Shown here one piece after another: positions 7,503-15,784 of a stretch of DNA of 64,000 nucleotides; positions within the stretch are counted from its first letter, which is position 1, and the number at the start of each line of letters is the position of its first letter. The notes beneath the pieces were generated by a model, which made no database searches, was not told where the DNA came from, and saw nothing but the letters and a program-made list of their open reading frames with translations. The position numbers were made by a program, and so were the translations under genes. The stretch is from Rubrivivax sp. GTDB taxonomy: Bacteria > Pseudomonadota > Gammaproteobacteria > Burkholderiales > Burkholderiaceae_C. The stretch lies in contig JAIXRN010000066.1 of NCBI GenBank assembly GCA_027485165.1, positions 38,169 through 102,168 on the forward strand, read 5' to 3'.

Positions 7503-8879
7503 GTGACCGCGCCCAGCCACCTGCAGCCCGCGCACCGGGCGATTCGCCCCGCCGGCGCCCGTGCGCCGCGCGTGGCGGTCGTGGGGTCGGGCATCGCCGG
7601 CCTGGCCAGCGCCTACGAACTGGCGCAAGACGCCCAGGTCACTCTGTATGAAGCCGGCGACTACTTCGGCGGCCACACCCACACCGTCGACATCACCTTG
7701 CCCGGGGCCGACGGCCAGCCGGTGCGCCACGGCGTGGACACCGGCTTCCTGGTCTTCAACCACCGCACCTACCCGCAGCTGATCGCCCTGTTTGCACAGC
7801 TGGGGGTGGAAACGGCGGCGTCTGACATGTCGTTTTCAGTGCAGGCGCCGGGCCTTGAATGGAGCGGCTGCAACCTGAACACCGTGTTCGCGCAGCGCAG
7901 CAACCTGTTCAAGCCGCGCTTCCTGGGCATGCTGGCCGACATCCTGCGCTTCAACAAGCTGTGCACCGGGCTGGCCCAGCGCGGGCTGGACGCCGAGCTG
8001 GCCGAACCCATCGGCGCGTTCCTGGACCGCCAGGGCTTCGGCCAGCGTTTCCGCGACGGCTACTTCCTGCCGATGATCGGCTGCATCTGGTCCTGCCCCA
8101 CCGACCAGATGCTGCAGTTCCCGGTCGGCACGATGATCCGCTTCTGCCACAACCACGGCCTGATCCAGGTCGCCGACCGGCCGCAGTGGCACACCGTACG
8201 CGGCGGCGCCAAGCACTATGTGGACAAGCTGCTGGCCGGCATTCCCGACGCGCGGCTGAACACCCCCGTCCGCGCACTGAAGCGCGTGGAAGACGGCCAC
8301 GCGGTGATGCTGCACACCGACGAAGGCGCAGAACGCTACGACCATGTCGTGTTGGCCTGCCACAGCGACCAGAGCCTGGCCCTGCTGGCCGACGCCAACC
8401 CGGCAGAACGTGCCGTGCTGGGCGCTGTGCGCTACCACCCCAACCGCGCCGTGCTGCACACCGACGTGCGCGTGCTGCCGCGCCGCCGGCTGGCCTGGGC
8501 GGCCTGGAACTACGCCCGCGCCGCCGACACCGCGCGCGAACAGGCCGCCGTGTGCCTGCACTACCTGATCAACCGCCTGCAGCCCCTGCCCTTCGCGCAG
8601 CCCGTGGTGGTGTCGCTGAACCCCGACCCCGCCCGCCTGCCCGACCCCGGCCAGGTTCTGGGCAGCTGGGACTACAGCCACCCGGTGTTCGACGCCGCGG
8701 CGGTGGCTGCCCAGCGCCGCCTGCCGGACATCCAGGCCCGGCACGGCGTGTCGTTCTGCGGCGCCTGGACGCGCTACGGCTTCCACGAAGACGGACTGAT
8801 GTCGGCGCAGGACGTGGTGGCGCGGCTGCGTCGCCAGTGGCAGGCCCAGGGCGTGCAGCGGGAGCCCGCGGCAGCATGA
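7503..8879 (+). CDS. NAD(P)/FAD-dependent flavin amine oxidase-family protein, first gene of the lipid operon
   Basis: This 458-residue flavoprotein has an N-terminal dinucleotide-binding fold, VAVVGSGIAGLASAYEL near residue 23, with the ribose-binding acid in YEAGDYFGGHTHT. It resembles the flavin oxidases found beside CFA-type methyltransferases. The Rhodobacter relative in the sigmaE/ChrR regulon has been linked to furan fatty acid formation, so oxidation or desaturation of a methylated acyl chain is plausible (inference). The start is uncertain. GTG 7503 lies 22 codons before the Rossmann strand; ATG 7146 would add 119 low-complexity residues. Its stop overlaps the next ATG as ATGA. Confidence 0.82.
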   Translation: MTAPSHLQPAHRAIRPAGARAPRVAVVGSGIAGLASAYELAQDAQVTLYEAGDYFGGHTHTVDITLPGADGQPVRHGVDTGFLVFNHRTYPQLIALFAQLGVETAASDMSFSVQAPGLEWSGCNLNTVFAQRSNLFKPRFLGMLADILRFNKLCTGLAQRGLDAELAEPIGAFLDRQGFGQRFRDGYFLPMIGCIWSCPTDQMLQFPVGTMIRFCHNHGLIQVADRPQWHTVRGGAKHYVDKLLAGIPDARLNTPVRALKRVEDGHAVMLHTDEGAERYDHVVLACHSDQSLALLADANPAERAVLGAVRYHPNRAVLHTDVRVLPRRRLAWAAWNYARAADTAREQAAVCLHYLINRLQPLPFAQPVVVSLNPDPARLPDPGQVLGSWDYSHPVFDAAAVAAQRRLPDIQARHGVSFCGAWTRYGFHEDGLMSAQDVVARLRRQWQAQGVQREPAAA

Positions 8880-8968
8880 CGCCAACCCAGATCGGCAGCA
8901 TGACGCCTACCGAGATCGGCAGCATGACGCCATTTCAAACCAGCAGCATGACGCCTACCCCTGCCGGC
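8876..8968 (+). repeat. 24-bp tandem repeat carrying start codons
   Basis: There are three full units of 24 bp plus a partial fourth (units start at 8876, 8900, 8924, 8948). Each opens with ATGACGCC; units 1 and 2 share AGATCGGCAGC at their end. All copies are in frame with the DUF1365 gene, so gain or loss of a unit would change only the N terminus and the number of possible start sites. Confidence 0.9.
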
Positions 8969-9772
8969 ATGCCGGCCCCGCCCCCGGCATCCGCTGCTGC
9001 CCCGGCCACCACGCTGGCACGGGCCCTGCTGGGCACGGGTGAAGTGCGGCACCGCCGGCTGCGCCCGCGCGTGCACGCCTTCGCCTACCCCACCTATTTC
9101 CTGATGTTGCCGCTGCGCAGCCTGCGCACCCAGCCCGACGCCGCGCTGCGCCGCAACCGCCGCGGCCTGCTGGCCTTCTTTGACGCCGACCACGGCGACG
9201 GCCGCGCCGACGCCCTGGCCTGGGTCGACGAACTGCTGGAAGCCGAAGGCGTGTTCGCCCCCGGCGAAGCACGCGGCGAAACCTGGCTGCACTGCTACCC
9301 GCGCGTGCTGGGCTATGTCTTCAAGCCCGTCAGCTTCTGGTACTGCCACCGCGCTGACGGCCGGCTTGCGGCCATCGTCGCCGAAGTCAACAACACCTTC
9401 GGCGAACGCCACTGCTACCTGCTGGCCGGCCCGCAGGTGGCGCTGGGGCGCGAACTGCAGGCGCGCAAGGTCTTCCACGTCTCGCCGTTCTGCGACGTGC
9501 AGGGGCAATACCGCTTCCGCTTCATGCGCACCGCAGACCGCACCGTGGCGCGTGTGGACCACGACGACGACGCTGGTGCGCTGCTGCAGACCAGCGTCAG
9601 CGGCCGGCTGCAGCCGCTGACCCCGGGCGCCGTGCGCCGCGTCTTCTTCGGCATGCCGCTGATGACGCTGGGTGTTCTGCTGCGCATCCACTGGCACGCC
9701 GTGCAGCTGTGGGCCAAGCGCGTGCCCTTCTTCAGCAAGCCGGCGCCGCCGCAGGCTTTTGTTTCGCGCTGA
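8876..9772 (+). CDS. DUF1365 domain-containing protein with repeated start codons
   Basis: This protein is 298 residues from the first ATG. The DUF1365 core begins near residue 45 (LLGTGEVRHRRLRPRVHAFAYP) and includes LHCYPRVLGYVFKPVSFWYCH and AEVNNTFGERHCYLL. The biochemical function is unknown; the family is almost always next to the flavin oxidase and CFA-like methyltransferase. The N terminus is unusual: a 24-bp unit is repeated so that in-frame ATGs occur at 8876, 8900, 8924 and 8948, plus one at 8969, giving octapeptides such as MTPTQIGS and MTPTEIGS. The first ATG overlaps the upstream stop (ATGA), so coupled initiation there is likely. The conserved part needs only the last ATG. Confidence 0.85.
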   Translation: MTPTQIGSMTPTEIGSMTPFQTSSMTPTPAGMPAPPPASAAAPATTLARALLGTGEVRHRRLRPRVHAFAYPTYFLMLPLRSLRTQPDAALRRNRRGLLAFFDADHGDGRADALAWVDELLEAEGVFAPGEARGETWLHCYPRVLGYVFKPVSFWYCHRADGRLAAIVAEVNNTFGERHCYLLAGPQVALGRELQARKVFHVSPFCDVQGQYRFRFMRTADRTVARVDHDDDAGALLQTSVSGRLQPLTPGAVRRVFFGMPLMTLGVLLRIHWHAVQLWAKRVPFFSKPAPPQAFVSR

Positions 9773-9797
9773 ATACGCGCTGAATTCGCCCTGAAGC
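9765..9797 (+). repeat. 11-bp triplication across the DUF1365 stop codon
   Basis: There are three consecutive 11-base units: CGCGCTGAATA, CGCGCTGAATT and CGCCCTGAAGC. The gene's TGA lies in the first unit and each further unit repeats the TGA. Confidence 0.75.
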
Positions 9798-9853
9798 CGC
9801 CCCGCTGCCGCCCACCCGCTTCCCCGTTCACCCGACCCTTCACTCCGCTGGCC

Positions 9854-11098
9854 ATGACGACCACTTCCTCAACCCGCAGTTCCACCCCGGCCGACGCTTT
9901 CGCATTGCCCACCAGCGCCCCGGCAGCGGCGCGTGCGGTCTTCCGGCTGCTGAAGAATATTCGTGGCGGCACGCTGGACCTGCAGCTGCCCGACGGCAGC
10001 CAGGTGCATTTCGGCCAGGCCGTGGAAGGAGGCCGGCGCGCCGCGCTGCGGTTGCTGGACTGGAACGTCTGCAGCGCCGCGCTGAAGCGCGGCGACATCG
10101 GCTTCGCTGAAAGCTACATCGCCGGCCACTGGACCACGCCCGACCTGACGGCGCTGCTGGAGCTGTTCATCGCCAACCGCGACGCGATCGAATCCGTCAT
10201 CTACGGCACCTGGTGGGGCGGGCTGGCTTATCGCGTGAAGCACCTGCTGCACCGCAATTCGCGCCGCGGCTCGGCCAAGAACATCCACGCCCACTACGAC
10301 ATCGGCAACCCGTTCTACCGCCTGTGGCTGGACGAGACGATGAACTATTCCAGCGCCCTGTTCGAAGGCCGCTACGACCAGGACATGGCTGCCGCGCAAG
10401 ACGCCAAGGTGCGCCGCGCGCTGCGCGAATGCCGCGTGCAACCCGGCAGCCGCGTGCTGGAAATCGGCTGCGGCTGGGGCGCACTGGCGGAAAAGGCCAC
10501 ATTGGAGTTCGGCGCCAAGGTGACGGGCGTGACACTGTCCAGCGAACAGCTGGCCTGGGCGCAAGAACGCCTGGCACGCGTCGGCCAGTCCCAGCGCGCC
10601 GACCTGCGGCTGCAGGACTACCGCGACATCACCGATGAGCCCTTCGACGCCATCGCCTCGATCGAGATGTTCGAAGCCGTGGGGCGTGAATACTGGCCCA
10701 GCTACTTCGCCACGCTGCGCGACAAGCTCAAGCCCGGCGGCCACGCCTGCATCCAGACCATCACCATCCGCGACGAGCTGTTTGCGCGCTACGTCAAGAG
10801 CACCGACTTCATCCAGCAGTACATCTTCCCCGGCGGGCTGCTGCCCAGCCCGGCGGCCTTCCGCGCCGAAGCCGCCAAGGTCGGCCTGCAGGTGGTGAAC
10901 GAACTGGCCTTCGGTGCCGACTATGCCGAGACCCTGCGCCGCTGGCGCGCCAGCTTCATGGCCCGCGACCCGCAAGTGCGCCAGCTGGGCTTCGACACCC
11001 GCTTCATGCGCATCTGGGAGTTCTACCTGGCGTACTGCGAAGCGGCCTTTGCCACCGGCAATACCAACGTCATGCAGTTCACGCTGCGGCGCCAGTAA
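9854..11098 (+). CDS. Cyclopropane-fatty-acyl-phospholipid synthase-family SAM methyltransferase
   Basis: This 414-residue SAM enzyme acts on unsaturated acyl chains of membrane phospholipids. The SAM site VLEIGCGWG lies near residue 202, preceded by HYDIGNPFYRLWLD (near 150), the CFA-synthase lipid/SAM signature. EMFEAVGREYW (near 270) and FIQQYIFPGGLLPS (near 320) are also typical. In this operon context the product may be a methylated rather than cyclopropanated chain, the precursor for furan fatty acids in Rhodobacter (established there, inferred here). It starts 81 bases after DUF1365; the gap holds the 11-bp repeat and no promoter I trust. Confidence 0.92.
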   Translation: MTTTSSTRSSTPADAFALPTSAPAAARAVFRLLKNIRGGTLDLQLPDGSQVHFGQAVEGGRRAALRLLDWNVCSAALKRGDIGFAESYIAGHWTTPDLTALLELFIANRDAIESVIYGTWWGGLAYRVKHLLHRNSRRGSAKNIHAHYDIGNPFYRLWLDETMNYSSALFEGRYDQDMAAAQDAKVRRALRECRVQPGSRVLEIGCGWGALAEKATLEFGAKVTGVTLSSEQLAWAQERLARVGQSQRADLRLQDYRDITDEPFDAIASIEMFEAVGREYWPSYFATLRDKLKPGGHACIQTITIRDELFARYVKSTDFIQQYIFPGGLLPSPAAFRAEAAKVGLQVVNELAFGADYAETLRRWRASFMARDPQVRQLGFDTRFMRIWEFYLAYCEAAFATGNTNVMQFTLRRQ

Positions 11099-11140
11099 CC
11101 GCACCCGTGACCGCGCCAGTAGCCGCGTCCGCAACCGAAA
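11093..11140 (+). repeat. Degenerate 12-bp repeat after the methyltransferase stop
   Basis: Four 12-base units share the core YCGC or ACCG: CAGTAACCGCAC, CCGTGACCGCGC, CAGTAGCCGCGT and CCGCAACCGAAA. The array begins at the stop codon region and reaches to 11 bases before the next preferred start. Confidence 0.55.
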
Positions 11141-11151
11141 GCCCGCCTGCC

Positions 11152-11712
11152 ATGCCCACCCCGCTGCACCGCCGCCTGTTCCTGCTGGGCGCCGCCGCCC
11201 TGGCCCTGCCGGCGCGCGCGGCTGACGCCACGCCGCCTGAAGTGGCAGGCGAACTGCCGGGCGCCAGGCTGCAGGGCAGCGGCCGGCTGCGCGTGTTCGG
11301 CTTCCAGGTCTACGACGCACGCCTGTGGTCGGCCGCCGCGATGGGCCCCGAACAGTGGTCCACCGCACCGTTGGCGCTGGAACTGCAGTACCTGCGCAAG
11401 CTGGACGGGCAGGCGATTGCCGAACGCTCGCTGGACGAAATGCGGCGTCAGGGCGACATCGCCAGCGCCAAGGCCGAACGCTGGCTGGCCGAGATGAAGA
11501 AGCTCTTCCCTGATGTGGCCGCCGGCGACCGCATCACCGGCGTGCAGCTGCCCGGCACCGGCACGCGCTTCTTCGTCAACGGCAAGCTGAAGGGCGAAGT
11601 TCGCGACGCTGAATTCACGCGCTGGTTCTTCGGCATCTGGCTGTCGCCGCGCACCAGCGAACCCGCTATGCGCGACGCCCTGCTGGGCGGCGCGGCACCC
11701 GCGGCGCGATGA
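11152..11712 (+). CDS. Chalcone isomerase-like exported protein
   Basis: From ATG 11152 this is 186 residues with a signal peptide. HRRLFLLGAAALALPARA resembles a twin-arginine or Sec signal with cleavage after ARA. The mature part has the chalcone-isomerase-like fold features GSGRLRVFGFQVYDARLW and LELQYLRKLDGQAIAERSLDEM. Bacterial members are not flavonoid enzymes; they recur in these lipid operons and may bind fatty acids in the periplasm (family-level inference). A GTG at 11107 would add 15 residues before the signal peptide and is less likely. The stop overlaps the transporter start as ATGA. Confidence 0.8.
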   Translation: MPTPLHRRLFLLGAAALALPARAADATPPEVAGELPGARLQGSGRLRVFGFQVYDARLWSAAAMGPEQWSTAPLALELQYLRKLDGQAIAERSLDEMRRQGDIASAKAERWLAEMKKLFPDVAAGDRITGVQLPGTGTRFFVNGKLKGEVRDAEFTRWFFGIWLSPRTSEPAMRDALLGGAAPAAR

Positions 11713-13010
11713 CGCCGGCCCCGCAGGGCTCGGCAGCGCTTTGGCGCGGCGGCTGGCGCCAGGGCCTGGCCTATGGCGGCCTGGGCCTACCGCTGGCCTT
11801 TGTGGCCCTGCCGCTGTACGTCATCCTGCCCAACCACTACGCGGCCGAATTCGGCATCCCGCTGGCCACACTGGGGGCCATGTTGCTGGCCGCACGCCTG
11901 CTGGACGCCTTCGTCGACCCCTTCATCGGCCGCTGGGTGGACGGCTGGTTCACGCAGTCGGTGCGGCGCGTGCTGGGCTTTGCGGTGGCCGCGGCGCTGG
12001 TGCTGGCGCTGGGCTTTCGCGGCCTGTTCTTCCCGCCTGTGGACGGCGGCACGGCGCTGCTGGCCTGGTGCTTCGCGCTGCTGGCCGTCACCTACCTGAG
12101 CTTCAGCGTGCTGACCGTGCTGCACCAGGCCTGGGGCGCGCGGCTGGGCGGCGACGAAGGCCAGCGCGCGCGCATCGTGTCCTGGCGCGAAGGTTTGTCG
12201 CTGGTGGGGGTGCTGGTGGCCAGCGTGCTGCCTTCGGTGGCTGGGCTGTCGGTGTCCACCATCGTCTTCGCCGTGCTGCTGGCCGCTGGCGTGGCCTGGC
12301 TGGCGCGCGCGCCACAGCCGCGCATCGGGCAAGCGCCAGGGCAGCTGCCGTCGATGGCCGAGCCGCTGCGCACGCCAGCCTTCCGCCAGTTGCTGCTGAT
12401 CTACCTGGTCAACGGCGTGGCCAGCGCGGTGCCGGCCACCCTGGTGCTGTTCTTCATCCGCGATCGGCTGCAGGCGCCCACGTTTGAACCGCTGTTCCTG
12501 GCCAGCTACTTCGCGGCCGGCGCGCTGTCGATGCCGCTGTGGGTGCGCGCCGTGTCGCGCTTCGGCCTGGCGCCGGCCTGGCTAGGGGGCATGCTGCTGG
12601 CGGTGGCCACTTTCGCCTGGGCCACGCTGCTGGGCGCGGGCGACGTCACGGGCTTCGTCATCGTCTGCATCGCCAGCGGCATTGCGCTGGGGGCCGACCT
12701 GTCGCTGCCCGGCGCGCTGCTGGCCGGCGTCATCCAGCGCGCTGGCCATGGCGAACGCCTGGAAGGCGGCTACTTCGGCTGGTGGAACTTCGCCACCAAG
12801 CTGAACCTGGCCCTGGCCGCCGGCATCGCGCTGCCGCTGCTGGGCGTGTTCGGCTACGCCCCTGGCGCACAGGACGCTGACGCGCTGCGCGCCCTGACCA
12901 TCGCCTACTGCCTGCTGCCCTGCGCCCTGAAGCTGCTGGCTGCAGGCTTGCTTTACGGGCTGTGGATCCGCCCGCGCATCGAATCCCTTCCCTTGAAAGC
13001 CACACCATGA
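11709..13010 (+). CDS. MFS transporter, GPH (melibiose-type) cation symporter branch
   Basis: This 433-residue protein has about 12 membrane segments. It starts QGLAYGGLGLPLAFVALPLYV, with the early Asp-containing loop LLDAFVDPFIGRWVDGW characteristic of GPH symporters. A late conserved segment is YFGWWNFATKLNLALAAG. The substrate is unknown; in equivalent operons it accompanies lipid-modifying enzymes and may move lipid or a precursor. It overlaps its neighbours at both ends (ATGA at 11709 and at 13007), so it is part of one tightly coupled operon. Confidence 0.87.
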   Translation: MTPAPQGSAALWRGGWRQGLAYGGLGLPLAFVALPLYVILPNHYAAEFGIPLATLGAMLLAARLLDAFVDPFIGRWVDGWFTQSVRRVLGFAVAAALVLALGFRGLFFPPVDGGTALLAWCFALLAVTYLSFSVLTVLHQAWGARLGGDEGQRARIVSWREGLSLVGVLVASVLPSVAGLSVSTIVFAVLLAAGVAWLARAPQPRIGQAPGQLPSMAEPLRTPAFRQLLLIYLVNGVASAVPATLVLFFIRDRLQAPTFEPLFLASYFAAGALSMPLWVRAVSRFGLAPAWLGGMLLAVATFAWATLLGAGDVTGFVIVCIASGIALGADLSLPGALLAGVIQRAGHGERLEGGYFGWWNFATKLNLALAAGIALPLLGVFGYAPGAQDADALRALTIAYCLLPCALKLLAAGLLYGLWIRPRIESLPLKATP

Positions 13011-13543
13011 ACCGTCGACTTGCCCTGCTCAGCGCTGCTGTCGCAGCCGCCCTGGCCCTGGCGGGCTGTGCCGCGCCCGCGCCGGCCGACTACGCGAAGG
13101 AAAAGCCGGTCCTGGACCTGAAGACCTACTTCAACGGCCCGATGGTGGCGCACGGCATCTTCACCGACCGTTCGGGCAAGGTGGCGCGCCGCTTCACGGT
13201 GCAGATGACCGGCACCTGGCAGGGCAACCAGGGCACGCTGGACGAACGCTTCACCTACAGCGACGGCAAGACCGAACGCCGCGTTTGGCGCCTGACGGAC
13301 CTGGGCAATGGCCGCTGGAGCGGCCGCGCCGACGACGTGGTCGGCGAAGCCGTGGGCATCGCGGCGGGCAATGCGCTGAACTGGCAGTACACGCTGAAGC
13401 TGCCGGTGGACGACAAAGTCTACGAAGTGCAGTTCGACGACTGGATGTACCTGATGGACGACAAGGTGATGCTGAACAAGGCGGTGATGAGCAAGTTCGG
13501 CATCCGCCTGGGCGAAGTGACGCTATCGTTCTACAAGCCTTGA
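13007..13543 (+). CDS. DUF3833 lipoprotein
   Basis: This 178-residue protein starts with a lipoprotein signal (RRLALLSAAVAAALALAG then Cys). The lipobox LAGC has its Cys near residue 22. The mature domain matches DUF3833: YFNGPMVAHGIFTDRSGKVARRF, then W/D-rich strands ending FDDWMYLMDDKVMLNKAVMSKFGI. It is probably a periplasm-facing beta-rich protein anchored in a membrane. The function is undescribed; its constant company with CFA-like enzymes suggests a part in lipid handling. The ATG overlaps the MFS stop as ATGA. An earlier in-frame start at 12962 would destroy the signal peptide. Confidence 0.85.
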   Translation: MNRRLALLSAAVAAALALAGCAAPAPADYAKEKPVLDLKTYFNGPMVAHGIFTDRSGKVARRFTVQMTGTWQGNQGTLDERFTYSDGKTERRVWRLTDLGNGRWSGRADDVVGEAVGIAAGNALNWQYTLKLPVDDKVYEVQFDDWMYLMDDKVMLNKAVMSKFGIRLGEVTLSFYKP

Positions 13544-13589
13544 AGCACGCTGCACCAGCGGCCGGGCCCGCAACAACGAGAAGGCCTGC

Positions 13590-14375
13590 ATGGCACTGAA
13601 CCCCCGCATCGACACCTGGGCCGGGCGCACCGTCTGGCTGGTGGGCGCTTCCACCGGCATCGGCCGCGCCACCGCCGAAAGGCTGCATGGCCTGGGCGCG
13701 AAAGTCGTGGTGTCGGCACGCAGCCGGCAGGCGCTGGATGAATTCGCCGCCGCCCACCCGGGCAGCGAAGCCCTGAGCCTGGACGCCACCGACCGCGACG
13801 CGATGCGCGCGGCCGCCGCGGGCATCGTGCAGCGCCACGGCCGCATTGACCTGGTGGCCTATTTCGCCGGCACCTACACGCCGATGCGCGCGACCGAATT
13901 CGACCTGGACACAGCCCTGCGCCATGTGCAGGTGAACTACGTCGGCGCGCTGTACCTGCTGGACGCCGTGCTGCCCACCCTGCTGGCCCAGGGCCGCGCC
14001 CGGCAGCCGGCGCACATCAGCCTGGTGTCCAGCGTGGCGGGCTTCCGCGGGCTGCCGCAGTCCCTGGCCTATGGGCCCACGAAAGCGGCGCTGATCAACC
14101 TGGCCGAAACCCTTTACATGGACCTGGAAGACAGCCATGTGGGCGTGTCCGTCATCAACCCCGGCTTCGTCGAAACCCCGCTGACGGCGCAGAACGCCTT
14201 CAAGATGCCAGCGCTCATCACCCCCGCGCAGGCCGCGCTGGAAGTGGTGAAGGGCTGGGAGAAGGGCGAATTCGAGATCCACTTCCCCAAGCGCTTCACG
14301 CTTTGGCTGAAGGGCCTGCGGCACTTGCCCTACACGGCCTATTTCGCCGCCGTGCGGCGGTCCACCGGGCTGTGA
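13590..14375 (+). CDS. Short-chain dehydrogenase/reductase (SDR)
   Basis: This 261-residue classical SDR has the cofactor motif GASTGIGRATAERL near residue 19, catalytic Ser in LVSSVAGF near 147 and YGPTK (Tyr-x3-Lys) near 160. After the core it has a C-terminal extension, KRFTLWLKGLRHLPYTAYF, possibly membrane-associating. It oxidises or reduces a hydroxyl/ketone with NAD(P). In the homologous Rhodobacter cluster (RSP_1087-1091) an SDR is also present. The start ATG follows GAGAAGG by 6 bases. Its stop overlaps the next start as GTGA. Confidence 0.9.
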   Translation: MALNPRIDTWAGRTVWLVGASTGIGRATAERLHGLGAKVVVSARSRQALDEFAAAHPGSEALSLDATDRDAMRAAAAGIVQRHGRIDLVAYFAGTYTPMRATEFDLDTALRHVQVNYVGALYLLDAVLPTLLAQGRARQPAHISLVSSVAGFRGLPQSLAYGPTKAALINLAETLYMDLEDSHVGVSVINPGFVETPLTAQNAFKMPALITPAQAALEVVKGWEKGEFEIHFPKRFTLWLKGLRHLPYTAYFAAVRRSTGL

Positions 14376-14815
14376 TCGACCCTGTCGCTGCCGAAGCCGC
14401 GGTGGTGCGTATCCGCGCCGCCTTCGAGACGCTGACGCCGGCCAGCCTGGCGCAGCTGGACGAGGTCTACACCGCCGACGCCAGCTTCAAGGACCCGTTT
14501 AACGAAGTGCGCGGCGTGCCCGCCATCCGCGCCATCTTCGAGCACATGTTCCGCACACTCGAAGGCCCGCGCTTCGTCGTCCGCGACGTGGTGGTGCAGG
14601 GCGGGCAGTGCTTCCTGACCTGGGACTTCCTGTTCCGCCAGCCGCGTATGGGCCCTCAGGAACAATGCATCCGCGGCAGCAGCCATCTGCGCCTGGCCGA
14701 CGACGGCCGCATCGCCATGCACCGCGACTACTGGGACGCCGCTGAAGAGCTGTACGAAAAGATCCCCGTGCTGGGCGCGTTGATGCGCTGGCTGAAGCGG
14801 CGCGCGAGCAGTTAA
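14372..14815 (+). CDS. NTF2/SnoaL-like domain protein, last gene of the lipid operon
   Basis: This 147-residue protein has the cone-shaped NTF2-like fold pattern: helical start, LDEVYTADASFKDPFNEVRG near residue 32, FEHMFRTL, and a beta sheet ending DGRIAMHRDYWDAAEELYEKIPVLG. Such folds are binding or isomerase modules; no catalytic dyad can be assigned with confidence. It is the usual terminal gene of LitR/ChrR-linked lipid operons. The GTG at 14372 is preferred because it overlaps the SDR stop (GTGA). An earlier in-frame start at 14303 would overlap the SDR gene by 70 bases. Confidence 0.78.
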   Translation: MIDPVAAEAAVVRIRAAFETLTPASLAQLDEVYTADASFKDPFNEVRGVPAIRAIFEHMFRTLEGPRFVVRDVVVQGGQCFLTWDFLFRQPRMGPQEQCIRGSSHLRLADDGRIAMHRDYWDAAEELYEKIPVLGALMRWLKRRASS

Positions 14816-15196
14816 CGCGACGGCTGAGAGCGACGATCGTTGGCTGCAACGCTCCTCGGCTGAGCGTCTGCTGGCGGCCCAGAGCGGCCTTCGGCCGCTC
14901 TGGGCCTTCGGGCCCGTCCGTTTCGCACCCCCGTGCCCCCGCCGAGCGGGGGTTCCAGCGTGATGCTTGAGCCGGCCTTGCGGCCGTCAAGGCGCTCGCG
15001 ACCAGGCTGCACGTCGCTTGGAGCGGCGGACAGGCCGATGTGTCGAACACGCTGGAGCCCCCTCCTGGAGGGGGCTGGGGGGAGCGGTGTGTCCGGGCCC
15101 CTGGGCCCAGAGCGGCCGCAGGCCGCTCTGGGCCGATTGCGGACCTCCGCCAGGGAAGCCAAGCCTCGTCAGAAAGCGCCCGACTTCAATAGGCTG
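14816..15196. repeat. Non-coding mosaic of inverted repeats between convergent genes
   Basis: These 381 bases lie between the NTF2-like and TonB-like genes and hold no credible gene. Four strong hairpins were found. 14877-14905 and 15105-15133 have identical 13-base arms (GCCCAGAGCGGCC and its complement) around TTC and GCA. 14936-14952 has arms CCCCCGC and GCGGGGG. 15057-15075 has arms GCCCCCTCC and GGAGGGGGC. It may be a bidirectional terminator plus a REP-like or BIME-like element. Confidence 0.75.
14877..14905 (+). terminator. 13-bp-stem hairpin, copy 1
   Basis: It is a perfect inverted repeat with arm GCCCAGAGCGGCC and loop TTC, 62 bases after the operon's last stop. There is no T-tract, so it may work as a Rho-dependent or 3'-end-protecting structure. 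The same stem recurs at 15105-15133 with loop GCA. Confidence 0.5.
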
Positions 15197-15694
15197 TCAG
15201 CGCTGCCCTTCGGTCAGCGTATCGACCTGGAACAGGCCGCTCTTGTCGACGAGCCAGATGTCCAGGTACTTCACCGTCGCGTCCTTCATGCGCGCCGGCG
15301 CGGGGAAGGGTGCGGCGCGGCGGATCATCGCCGTGACCCATGGCGTCACCTCGTTGGCAGCGGGCTTGCGCACGACCTTGATGTCCTTGATGGTGCCGCT
15401 GGCGTCGATCTCGGTCTCGACCACCATCACGCTGTAGATCAGCGGCGGCACCTTGCCGCGGTAGACCCGCATGGGGTAGGCGGCATACAGGTGCCGCGCG
15501 GCGTCGATGCGATATTCCTTCTCGATCTCGGCTTCCGAAGCGCGCGGCGGCTCGGGCGTCAGCGGTGTGGGCACCATGCTGAACTGCGCCAGCGCCGGGC
15601 CCGCAGTGCAGGCCACCGCCAGCAGCAGGGCAGCACGCGCCACTGCAGAGGCGATGGAACACGAGATCGATGAACCGATGGGCATGCTGGGCAT
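15197..15694 (-). CDS. TonB C-terminal-domain-like exported protein
   Basis: This 165-residue protein has an N-terminal signal or anchor segment (ARAALLLAVACTAGPALA) and a C-terminal TonB-like fold: YPMRVYRGKVPPLIYSVMVV, then VETEIDASGTIKDIKVVRKP and VTAMIRRAAPFPAP. The usual long proline-rich spacer of energy-transducing TonB is nearly absent, so it is probably a periplasmic TonB-domain protein rather than a complete transducer. The ATG at 15694 (MPSMPIGSS) gives a normal signal peptide; a start at 15772 adds 26 unrelated residues. It follows corA on the same strand after 90 bases. Confidence 0.65.
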   Translation of the reverse strand: MPSMPIGSSISCSIASAVARAALLLAVACTAGPALAQFSMVPTPLTPEPPRASEAEIEKEYRIDAARHLYAAYPMRVYRGKVPPLIYSVMVVETEIDASGTIKDIKVVRKPAANEVTPWVTAMIRRAAPFPAPARMKDATVKYLDIWLVDKSGLFQVDTLTEGQR

Positions 15695-15784
15695 ATCGAC
15701 ATGCTGCCTGGGGCTTGAAGCTACAGGTTCCCCCACTGCCCGGTCAGGGGCTGCGAATGTGCCAAACACCACGGCAACAAACTG

